DNA of 64,000 bases, from assembly GCF_000378305.1 (NCBI RefSeq), contig NZ_KB899538.1, positions 1,458,001 through 1,522,000 on the forward strand, read 5' to 3'. Below are positions 54,588 through 62,149 of the stretch, one piece after another. Under the pieces are notes generated by a model. The model worked only from the letters and a program-made list of their open reading frames with translations. It was not told the DNA's origin and ran no database searches. This stretch comes from Thioalkalivibrio sp. ALJ12. GTDB taxonomy: Bacteria > Pseudomonadota > Gammaproteobacteria > Ectothiorhodospirales > Ectothiorhodospiraceae. Positions within the stretch are counted from its first letter, which is position 1, and each line of letters opens with the position of its first letter. A program made the translations under genes and the position numbers.

Positions 54588-56498
54588 ATGTTCGATAACA
54601 TCCGAATCGGGGTCCGGCTGATGGTCGGGATTATCACGGTGGTGCTGCTGGCCGTGATCCTGACCCTTGTAGTCGTGATGAACAGCCTGGGCACCATGGC
54701 CGATCGTGCCGAACAGCGCGAGTTGACCGATCTGGCCGCGCAGCTTGTCGGTCGTCTGGACCAGGAAGCCGCGCGCGCGACCGCGATGGCAGAGACCGTG
54801 GCGAAGATCCCCGACGTGCAGGAGGCGATGGCGACGGGCGATCGCGAGCGTCTGGCCGAGATGACCGTTCCCAGCTTTGAATCGCTGAACGAGCACTACG
54901 GGGTGGACCAGTATCAGTTCCATACCCCCCCGGCCACTTCGTTCCTGCGCGTCCACTCCCCCGACAACCACGGCGATGACCTGTCCGACTTCCGGCAGAC
55001 CGTGGTCGACACGAACGACAAGCGCAACGCGATCTCGGGGCTGGAAGAAGGCGTGGCGGGTCTCGGGATCCGCGGGGTGGTACCCATCGAGCACAACGGC
55101 GACCACGTCGGCTCCGTGGAATTCGGCCTGTCGTTTGGTGACAGCTTCTTTGAAGAGTTCACCCAAGAAACGGATTCGCCGGTTGCCCTCTACCTGCGTG
55201 ATGGTCGGTCGTTCAACCGCTTTGGCGGTACGATCAGTGGCGAGTCCACCTTCAGCGATGCCGAGATGCGCGAGGTCATGGAGGGCGAGGAGCTGGTGCG
55301 AAACGTGACCTATGAAGGCACCCCGATGGCCGTGGTCGCGCGTCCCGTTACGGATTTCTCCGGTGACGTGGTCGGCGTGCTGGAGGTCATGGTGGACCGC
55401 AGCGCGTATGTCGCGATGGCGCGCAACGCGACCGGCACGGTGGTGGCGGTTGGCGTGGTTGCCGTGGCGCTTGGTGCCCTCCTGGCCTGGCTCCTGACCC
55501 GAAGCATCGTTCGTCCCCTGAATCGCACGGTGGCCCGGCTGAACGATATCGCGGGAGGCGAGGGCGATCTGACCCGTTCGCTGGAGGTCTCTGGCAAGAA
55601 CGAACTCGGAGAGCTGGCGGAGGCGTTCAACAACTTCGTCAAGAAGATCCGTGGCCTCGTATCCACGGTCGCGGCCGGTGGCGATCAGGTTGCCGCAGCG
55701 GCGAACGAGCTGTCTGCGACCAGCGAGGAGACCAACGAGCAGGTGCGGCGACAGAAGTCGGAGATCGATCAGGTCGCCACGGCCATGAACGAGATGACGG
55801 CAACGGTGCAGGAGGTGGCCCGCAATGCAGCGGATGCCGCCGCCGCGGCACAGAACACCGACCAGGACGCCAACGAGGGTCAGCAGGTGGTGCAGCGTAC
55901 CGTGGCTGCGATCAACGCGTTGTCGCAGCAGGTGGATGGCGCCGCCGAGGTGGTCAGCCGCTTGTCGCAGGATGCCGAGGAGATCAACAAGGTCCTGGAA
56001 GTCATCGGCGATATCGCCGATCAGACCAACCTGCTGGCGCTGAATGCGGCGATCGAGGCGGCGCGTGCGGGCGAACAGGGCCGCGGTTTCGCGGTGGTTG
56101 CCGACGAGGTGCGTACCCTGGCCAGCCGCACGCAGGACTCGACCCACGAGATCCAGCAGATGATCGAGCGGGTGCAAAGCGGTACCCGCGAGGCGGTGCA
56201 GGCGATGGAAGATGGCCGTTCCAAGGCGCACCAGAGCGTGGAGCAGGTCAATCTCGCGGGCGAATCGCTGACCGCGATCACGCAGTCGGTCACGCGCATC
56301 AGCGACATGAACACGCAGATCGCCAGTGCCGCCGAGGAGCAGTCGACGGTGGCCGAGGAGATCAACCGCAACGTGGCCAATGTCACCGAGGTGCTGGATC
56401 AGACCGCGGCCGGATCGGAACAGATCCGCAATGCCTCCGAGGAGCTGTCCAAGCTGGCCTCCGAGCAGCAGCAGCGGGTGGGTCAGTTCAAGGTATAA
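54588..56498 (+). CDS. Methyl-accepting chemotaxis protein
   Basis: 636 residues from the ATG at 54588 (GGGGAGAG upstream). TM1 at about 8-35, a periplasmic sensor of about 240 residues resembling a double or single Cache domain ([35 protein letters not shown]), TM2 at about 285-310, HAMP ([20 protein letters not shown]) and a long signalling domain with the invariant hairpin tip [20 protein letters not shown]. The IRVHSP-like stretch suggests an sCache_3 type. The ligand is unknown. It ends with no CheR-tethering pentapeptide. Confidence 0.95.
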   Translation: MFDNIRIGVRLMVGIITVVLLAVILTLVVVMNSLGTMADRAEQRELTDLAAQLVGRLDQEAARATAMAETVAKIPDVQEAMATGDRERLAEMTVPSFESLNEHYGVDQYQFHTPPATSFLRVHSPDNHGDDLSDFRQTVVDTNDKRNAISGLEEGVAGLGIRGVVPIEHNGDHVGSVEFGLSFGDSFFEEFTQETDSPVALYLRDGRSFNRFGGTISGESTFSDAEMREVMEGEELVRNVTYEGTPMAVVARPVTDFSGDVVGVLEVMVDRSAYVAMARNATGTVVAVGVVAVALGALLAWLLTRSIVRPLNRTVARLNDIAGGEGDLTRSLEVSGKNELGELAEAFNNFVKKIRGLVSTVAAGGDQVAAAANELSATSEETNEQVRRQKSEIDQVATAMNEMTATVQEVARNAADAAAAAQNTDQDANEGQQVVQRTVAAINALSQQVDGAAEVVSRLSQDAEEINKVLEVIGDIADQTNLLALNAAIEAARAGEQGRGFAVVADEVRTLASRTQDSTHEIQQMIERVQSGTREAVQAMEDGRSKAHQSVEQVNLAGESLTAITQSVTRISDMNTQIASAAEEQSTVAEEINRNVANVTEVLDQTAAGSEQIRNASEELSKLASEQQQRVGQFKV

Positions 56499-56520
56499 GC
56501 CCCGAGCCAGCTGACGCCAA

Positions 56521-56552
56521 GCCCGGGACCGGAGACGGTCCCGGGCTTTTTT
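56521..56552 (+). terminator. Intrinsic terminator after the chemoreceptor gene
   Basis: GCCCGGGACC (56521-56530), loop GGAGAC, GGTCCCGGGC (56537-56546), then six T: a perfect 10-base stem. Confidence 0.95.
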
Positions 56553-56561
56553 GTGGCCGGG

Positions 56562-57431
56562 TTACTGGCTCTCGGCGGGCGGAAACAGGCGCTCGCCGTT
56601 CTCCAGGGCAATCATGCGCTGGACGTTGGCTGGCAGCTGTTCGAGCCAGGCCCGGGTGCTGTCCTTCAACGCGGTAAAGTGCTCCCAGCGGGCCAGGCTG
56701 AAGGTGTCATTGCCGATCAGGAAGCGATCCGGATAGTCGAGGAACAGCTCGAACCAGTCGGCGTCGATGATGCCGCCGGGATTGATGCGCGGGTTGCGCA
56801 TGGAGACATCCATGACCATGTTCGGATGCCGCTCCAGGTAGTCACGAACCAGTGGCGGGTAGGCATAGGAACCGGCGTGCGCCCAGAGGATGCGTACCTC
56901 GGGCTGGACGGCGTAGGCATGGTCGATCACGGCAGGGTCGCCATGGATCACGATCCACAGATCCCGCTCGACTGCCAGTGCCAGCAGGTCCTCGAAGCCG
57001 CGGGCAAATCGGTCATCGGCCTGTATGTGCAGCTCCCCGATCCCGCGCCACTGGACCTGGCTTCGGTCGAGTATGGTCTCGACCTGTTCCCGCAGGCCGT
57101 CCTCGTGCATCCAGTCCATCTTGCGCCCCAGGCGCTGGGAGATCTCGAGAAACGGGACGATGCGCGCATCCACCTCCGGTTCCAGCGCTTCGATCAGTTT
57201 CGAGCGCGGGGACATGATGATCGCGGACTGGATTGAATTTTCTTGCAGCGTGCGCGCGACGGCCTCCGGCGGGAAGTGTTCCATCTGCCGGTCGCGGTAG
57301 TGCAGGTGGGCATCGAACAGGGGTTCAAGTGCCTGGGCAGAGGCTCCGCCAAGCAGTGAGCCGAGCAGCAGGGTCGCAGCCGGAAGAATGAACAGACGGG
57401 GCAGTCTTCGAGGGCGGTTCAGGGCAGCCAT
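56562..57431 (-). CDS. Exported amidohydrolase-family protein
   Basis: 289 residues with a signal peptide (LFILPAATLLLGSLLGGASAQA). The TIM-barrel metal ligands are FDAHLHYRD (HxH), WIVIHGDP, ILWAHAGSY and the final Asp in LIGNDTFSLARW, the arrangement of the Amidohydro_2 group (decarboxylase/lactonase type). The substrate is unknown. It is periplasmic by its signal peptide, unusual for this group, which is mostly cytoplasmic. The nearest neighbour is a glutaredoxin-like gene 80 bases upstream on the same strand. Confidence 0.83.
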   Translation of the reverse strand: MAALNRPRRLPRLFILPAATLLLGSLLGGASAQALEPLFDAHLHYRDRQMEHFPPEAVARTLQENSIQSAIIMSPRSKLIEALEPEVDARIVPFLEISQRLGRKMDWMHEDGLREQVETILDRSQVQWRGIGELHIQADDRFARGFEDLLALAVERDLWIVIHGDPAVIDHAYAVQPEVRILWAHAGSYAYPPLVRDYLERHPNMVMDVSMRNPRINPGGIIDADWFELFLDYPDRFLIGNDTFSLARWEHFTALKDSTRAWLEQLPANVQRMIALENGERLFPPAESQ

Positions 57432-57511
57432 CCAGCGGGTTCCTCGGGTACGGGAACCCCAATCTTATACCGTGCTGTGCCGACAGTCCCCGAGTCGGTG
57501 GCCTGTCGCGG

Positions 57512-57955
57512 TCAGGCGCGGGAGTCCCCGGACACCGCGGCATCTCCGGAGCTACCGTCCGGGCGGTTCGGGTCAAAGCGCTCGCGCAGGTATTCGCCGA
57601 TCGCATCCGACTCGTACAGCCAGCGTACCTGGCCGTCCGGTTCCTCGATGCGCAGGCAGGGCACCTGCAGCTTGCCGCCCTCGGTCTGCAGCTCCTCGCG
57701 GTGAGGGCCGGCCGCCTGGGCATTGCGCAACTCGATGTCGAGCGACAGCCGCTGCATGGTACGGCGGGCCCGGATGCAGAACGGGCAGGCCGGGAAATGG
57801 TAAAGCGCGAGGTGGCGCGTCTGTTCGTCAACGCGGGCCTGGTCGGCGGGGTCGCGTTCGATGCCGCGCGGGCGCGACAGGCGCTCGCCAATCAGCATAA
57901 ACGGCGTGAGGATCAGGCGTACGCCGCGGAAAAACCATCGGATCAGAAATCGCAT
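57512..57955 (-). CDS. Glutaredoxin/GST N-terminal domain protein
   Basis: 147 residues. A hydrophobic-basic N-terminal stretch (MRFLIRWFFRGVRLILTPF) could associate with the membrane. A thioredoxin-fold domain follows from about residue 48: LALYHFPACPFCIRARRTMQ with an intact CPFC, VPCLRIEE (cis-Pro) and LYESDAIGEYLRERF, typical of GST-N/glutaredoxin proteins. The C-terminal tail is disordered. A thiol-disulfide or glutathione-dependent reductase role is likely. Confidence 0.87.
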   Translation of the reverse strand: MRFLIRWFFRGVRLILTPFMLIGERLSRPRGIERDPADQARVDEQTRHLALYHFPACPFCIRARRTMQRLSLDIELRNAQAAGPHREELQTEGGKLQVPCLRIEEPDGQVRWLYESDAIGEYLRERFDPNRPDGSSGDAAVSGDSRA

Positions 57956-58015
57956 GCGCGAAAGGATGCCACAAGCCCCCTGGCGGGTGACAGAGCCCGC
58001 ATCGGGCGTGGCACG

Positions 58016-58582
58016 TCACGGCTGGCCGAAGTCGAACTCCCAGGGGTCTTCCGCCGGGGCGTCCAGCAGGGACGGACGCAGGCGGATCACGGTGTAGCCT
58101 GCGGCCTCCAGGTCATCCAGCCGGTCCGGTGCGGCCGTGGCCACCTCGACATGCTCGGGGAAGGCATCGGGCTCGAGATCGCGCCAGCCGGCAAAGGTCC
58201 CGCAGACCACGACGTTGACGCCGTCATCCATCACCAAAGACTCGATCTCGGCGTGGAGCGAGCCATGCGCCACGGCCTCGGCGCGGGTGAGAGTGAACTG
58301 CTCCGCCCCGTGGGTGACGACCGCGATCGGCAGGTCCGGGGCGCGCTGGCGCAGCACTCGGATATTCGCTTGGATCTCGGGCAGCAGCGCGCTCAGGGCC
58401 GCGCGGTCATTCTCGACAATCTCGAATGCGACGCCATCGGGGAGTTCGTCCTTCTCGAGCAGTGCCTCCACCTCGAAAGAGGGTGCGGCCTCTTCGACGT
58501 CATCCGCCGCCCACACGCCTCCAACCGCCGCGAACAGGGTCAGGCCGGTCAGGGCCAACAACGTCGGGATGAAACGCGGCAT
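58016..58582 (-). CDS. Periplasmic DsrE/F-like protein
   Basis: 188 residues with a signal peptide (LLALTGLTLFAAVGGVWA). The mature fold resembles DsrE: alternating strands and helices (IAVVTHGAEQFTLTR, SLHAEIESLVMDDGVNVVVCG) with one Cys in the typical late position (VVVCGTFAGW). DsrE-family proteins often carry sulfur on such a Cys. Exported versions occur in sulfur-oxidising bacteria, but no sulfur genes adjoin it. The family call is moderate. Confidence 0.65.
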   Translation of the reverse strand: MPRFIPTLLALTGLTLFAAVGGVWAADDVEEAAPSFEVEALLEKDELPDGVAFEIVENDRAALSALLPEIQANIRVLRQRAPDLPIAVVTHGAEQFTLTRAEAVAHGSLHAEIESLVMDDGVNVVVCGTFAGWRDLEPDAFPEHVEVATAAPDRLDDLEAAGYTVIRLRPSLLDAPAEDPWEFDFGQP

Positions 58583-58674
58583 CGGGTACCAGGGGTCAGG
58601 GCATGGGTGTGCTGAACCCTATTTTGGGCCTGATTGCCGGGTCGGTGTCTACTCGGCCCGGGTTTGTCGCTTTC

Positions 58675-59397
58675 CTAGTGGCGATCCCCCGTGGCCTCGG
58701 CTGCCATCTGGTCGTAACTGGTGTGGCGGACGTTCTTGCCCTTTACGAAATACACCACGTACTCGCAGATATTGCGCGCGCGGTCACCGATACGCTCCAG
58801 CGAGCGGGTCGCCCAGACGATATCCATCAGGCGTGGCACCGCATCGGGGGAGGCGGTCATCTGTTTCATCAGCTTGTGCGTGATGGCCTCGTAGAGGCTG
58901 TCGATCTGGATGTCCTGCTGTGCGACTCGCACCGCCTGCTCGGTGTCCATGCGCGCGAACGCATCGAGCACGCCGCGCGTCATCTCGCGCACGAGCTGGC
59001 CCATCTTCGCGATCTCGTCCATCGGTGCCTCGCGGCGGTCGGAGTCCAGCAGTTGCAAGCCCATGCGGCCCACACGCTCGGCCTCGTCGCCCATGCGTTC
59101 CAGGTCGGTGATGGTCTTGATCACCGCGATCACCAGACGCAGGTCGGAGGCCGTGGGCTGGCGACGGGCGAGGATGTGGGTGCATTCCTCGTCGATCTCG
59201 ACCTCGAGCGCGTTGACCTTGTAGTCGGAGGTCATCACGGTCTCCGCCAGCGCGGTGTCGCCCTCGACCATCGCGGTCACCGCATCGCCGAGCTGCTGCT
59301 CGACCAGGCCGCCCATGGTCATCACCTTCTTGATGATGTCCTCCAGCTCGGCATTGAACTGCTGGGAGATGTGCTGCTTGAAAAAGCTCTTGTCCAT
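58675..59397 (-). CDS. phoU: Phosphate signalling regulator PhoU
   Basis: 240 residues from the ATG at 59397. Two PhoU repeats of three helices each, containing the metal-binding motifs VIAVIKTITDLERMGDEAER and MDIVWATRSLERIGDRARNI (E/DxxxD). PhoU links the Pst transporter to PhoR and keeps the Pho regulon off when phosphate is ample. Last gene of the leftward pst set, 26 bases after pstB. Confidence 0.97.
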   Translation of the reverse strand: MDKSFFKQHISQQFNAELEDIIKKVMTMGGLVEQQLGDAVTAMVEGDTALAETVMTSDYKVNALEVEIDEECTHILARRQPTASDLRLVIAVIKTITDLERMGDEAERVGRMGLQLLDSDRREAPMDEIAKMGQLVREMTRGVLDAFARMDTEQAVRVAQQDIQIDSLYEAITHKLMKQMTASPDAVPRLMDIVWATRSLERIGDRARNICEYVVYFVKGKNVRHTSYDQMAAEATGDRH

Positions 59398-59423
59398 GAT
59401 CCGGACTCCTGATCCGAAATGGC

Positions 59424-60254
59424 CTAACCGAAGCGGCCGGTGATGTAGTCCTCGGTCTGCTTCTTGGCAGGCGAGGTGAACAGGGTGTCGGTGTCGGCGT
59501 ATTCGATCAGCTCGCCCATGTACATGAAGGCGGTGTAGTCGGACACGCGTGCGGCCTGCTGCATGTTGTGGGTGACGATGACCAGCGTGTAATCCTTCTT
59601 CAGCTCGATCATCAACTCCTCGATCTTCAGCGTGGCCAGCGGGTCCAGCGCGGAGCAGGGCTCGTCCAGCAGCAGGACCTCGGGGTCGATCGCGATCGCG
59701 CGGGCGATCACCAGACGCTGCTGCTGACCGCCGGACAGGCCAAAGGCGTTCTCGTGCAGGCGATCCTTGACCTCGTCCCACAGCGCGGCACGCTTGAGCG
59801 ACTTTTCCACCACCTCGTCCAGGCGTCGGCGATTCTTCACGCCCTGCAGCCGCAGGCCGTAGGCCACGTTCTCGTAGATGGACTTCGGGAACGGGTTGGG
59901 CTTCTGGAACACCATGCCGACGCGGCGGCGCAGCTCCGGCACGTCCACGGCCTTTTCGTAGATGTCGTCGCCGTCGAGCCGGATCGTGCCTTCGATGCGG
60001 GCGGCATCGATCAGGTCGTTCATGCGGTTGAAACAGCGCAGGAACGTGGACTTGCCGCAGCCGGACGGGCCGATGAATGCCGTGATCCGGTTCTTCGGGA
60101 TCTGGATGTCGATGCCCTTCAGGGCCTGATCCTCACCATAGAACAGCTTCAGGTCCTCGGCGGTCAGGCAGATCTCCTCACTGGAGAGCCGCAGGCCGCG
60201 GTCGGGTCGGTCGCCTTGCGTCACGTTGACGGCGTGGGTAGCGGTGTCACTCAT
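59424..60254 (-). CDS. pstB: Phosphate ABC transporter ATPase PstB
   Basis: 276 residues. Walker [20 protein letters not shown]-loop with [20 protein letters not shown] (a PstB fingerprint), signature [16 protein letters not shown], Walker [17 protein letters not shown] and H-loop [10 protein letters not shown]. It powers phosphate import through PstA and PstC. The first 30 residues form a non-conserved extension. A 127-base repeat separates it from pstA. Confidence 0.98.
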   Translation of the reverse strand: MSDTATHAVNVTQGDRPDRGLRLSSEEICLTAEDLKLFYGEDQALKGIDIQIPKNRITAFIGPSGCGKSTFLRCFNRMNDLIDAARIEGTIRLDGDDIYEKAVDVPELRRRVGMVFQKPNPFPKSIYENVAYGLRLQGVKNRRRLDEVVEKSLKRAALWDEVKDRLHENAFGLSGGQQQRLVIARAIAIDPEVLLLDEPCSALDPLATLKIEELMIELKKDYTLVIVTHNMQQAARVSDYTAFMYMGELIEYADTDTLFTSPAKKQTEDYITGRFG

Positions 60255-60315
60255 CTCGGGTACTCCATGGGAAACAGGGTTCGACGCATCCCGTCCTCGC
60301 GACGGTTCGGAAAAG

Positions 60316-60442
60316 CACCGTCATCGCGAGCGCCGCAGGCGCGTGGCGATCTCCGTGGGTCGGCCCCGACGCGACCCCGGGCAGGCGTCGGGGTGGCGGC
60401 GGGAGGTTGCCGCGGCCCCTTCGGGGCCTCGCAATGACGGTG
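60316..60442. repeat. 127-bp MITE-like element with 15-bp terminal inverted repeats
   Basis: The ends CACCGTCATCGCGAG (60316-60330) and CTCGCAATGACGGTG (60428-60442) are inverted copies with one mismatch. The interior is GC-rich with further pairs (GGCCCC/GGGGCC near the right end). Elements starting with GTCATTGCGAG are common dispersed intergenic repeats in proteobacteria. No protein is encoded. It fills most of the 217-base pstA-pstB gap, and target-site duplications are not obvious. Confidence 0.75.
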
Positions 60443-60471
60443 TTTGCGGGAGGCGTTGTGCATCGGGCAAC

Positions 60472-62139
60472 TCAATCGCTGTCGGCGCGGTATTTCTCGC
60501 GCAGGTAGTTGCGGATCGAGATCGCGGTCAGGTTGAGCACGATGATCAGCATTACCAGCACCAGGGCGGTGGCGTAGACCAGCGGGCGGCCGGCCTCGAC
60601 GTTCGGGCTCTGGAAGCCGACGTCGAAGATATGGAAGCCCAGGTGCATGAACGCGCGGTCCAGGTGCAGATAGGGGAAGTTGCCATCCAGCGGCAGGGTC
60701 GGCGCCAGCTTGACCACGCCGACCAGCATCAGCGGCGCCACCTCGCCCGCGGCACGCGCCACGGCCAGGATCAGCCCGGTCATCATCGCCGGGGCCGACA
60801 GCGGCACGATCAGGCGCCACAGGGTCTCGGCCTTGGTCGCGCCCAGTGCCAGCGAGCCGTGGCGGATGCTGGCGCCGATCCGGGTCAGGCCTTCCTCGGT
60901 GGAGACGATCACCACCGGCAGCGTCAGTAGCGCGAGTGTGAGCGAGGCCCAGATGATCGCGGGCGAGCCGAAGGTCGGCGAGGGCAGGGCATCGCGGAAG
61001 AAGATCTGGTCGATGTTGCCGCCAATCAGGTACACGAAGAAGCCGAGCCCGAACACCCCGAACACGATCGACGGGACCCCGGCGAGGTTGTTCACCGAGA
61101 TACGGATGGTGCGCACCAGTGGGCCCTGCTTCGCGTACTCGCGCAGGTAGATCGCAGCGAGCACGCCGAACGGGGTCACCACGATGGACATCAGGATGAC
61201 CATCAGCACGGTGCCGAAGATCGCCGGCAGGATGCCGCCCTCGGTGTTCGCCTCGCGCGGGTAGCCGGTCATGAAGTCCCAGAAGGCGACGACATAGTGG
61301 CGTAGCTTGGCCGGCACGCTCATGTCGTTCGGCCACCAGGCGTTCACGATGCGCGAAAGCGGGATCGTCGCGTGCTGCCCGTCGGCGGTCTCCAGCACGA
61401 TCGCAAAGCGGCCCAGTTCGTCACGCAGGGCGTTGCGCTCGGCCTCCAGTTCGGCGTAGCGGGCGTCCAGCTCCGCGCGCTCGGCGTCCAGCTCCTCCTG
61501 GCGCTGGCCGCGCTCCTCCAGCGACAGCTCTTCGGCACGCTCGACGCCGCGCTGGGCGATGCGCAGGCGCTCGAGCTCGAAGTTCACCCGGCCGATCTCG
61601 ATACGCTCGATGCGCTCGATCTGTTGAACCAGCTCGCGGGTCTGCGGCATGCGCTCCTCGAACGCGGTTCGCGCCTCGCCACCCTCGGCGACCGTTTCGC
61701 CGTCTTCCTGGTATTCGCGGATGTAGCCGTAGAAATCGCCCCACTGCAGACGCTCCAGCACCACCACGTCGCGCGGGCGTTCCCATTCGGACATGAAGTC
61801 GTCCAGGTACCACTGGAAGTCGCGGCTGTCGAGGTCACGGTTGCCACGCTTGATCAGGTGGCGGACCACGATGTCCTGGCCTTCCGGCACGGTGAATCCA
61901 GCGTCGCGCATGGCCTGGGCGGTCATGGTCTCCGAGCGTTGCAGCTCACCCATGACGCGCCGGGGTTCGGAGTCCTGCTCTGTCTGGTATTCGAACTCGA
62001 TGACCTCCGAGGGCCAGAAGAAGGACAGGCCGTTCACGGCGATCATCAGGATCAGGCCGAAGACCATCACCAGCGAGGCAGCGACCGCTCCGGCATTCAG
62101 CCAGATCCACGGGGTGCCGGATTTGAACCAACGATTCAT
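60472..62139 (-). CDS. pstA: Phosphate ABC transporter permease PstA, long form
   Basis: 555 residues against about 300 in E. coli. TM1 at about 12-40, then about 240 residues including a Glu/Arg-rich coiled coil (LSLEERGQRQEELDAERAEL), inserted before the permease core. The core has the expected FGVLAAIYLREYAKQGPLVR, PSIVFGVFGLGFFVYL, LALGATKAETLWRLIVPLSA (EAA loop) and ARAAGEVAPLMLVG. Long PstA proteins occur in gammaproteobacteria such as Pseudomonas and Vibrio. Its start lies 11 bases downstream of pstC. Confidence 0.95.
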   Translation of the reverse strand: MNRWFKSGTPWIWLNAGAVAASLVMVFGLILMIAVNGLSFFWPSEVIEFEYQTEQDSEPRRVMGELQRSETMTAQAMRDAGFTVPEGQDIVVRHLIKRGNRDLDSRDFQWYLDDFMSEWERPRDVVVLERLQWGDFYGYIREYQEDGETVAEGGEARTAFEERMPQTRELVQQIERIERIEIGRVNFELERLRIAQRGVERAEELSLEERGQRQEELDAERAELDARYAELEAERNALRDELGRFAIVLETADGQHATIPLSRIVNAWWPNDMSVPAKLRHYVVAFWDFMTGYPREANTEGGILPAIFGTVLMVILMSIVVTPFGVLAAIYLREYAKQGPLVRTIRISVNNLAGVPSIVFGVFGLGFFVYLIGGNIDQIFFRDALPSPTFGSPAIIWASLTLALLTLPVVIVSTEEGLTRIGASIRHGSLALGATKAETLWRLIVPLSAPAMMTGLILAVARAAGEVAPLMLVGVVKLAPTLPLDGNFPYLHLDRAFMHLGFHIFDVGFQSPNVEAGRPLVYATALVLVMLIIVLNLTAISIRNYLREKYRADSD

Positions 62140-62149
62140 CGGGTATGCC

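Noticed and set aside
58675-59781. 368-codon frame extending PhoU upstream
   Set aside because: The extension reads pstB out of frame. PhoU begins at the ATG at 59397 with its standard length of 240 residues.
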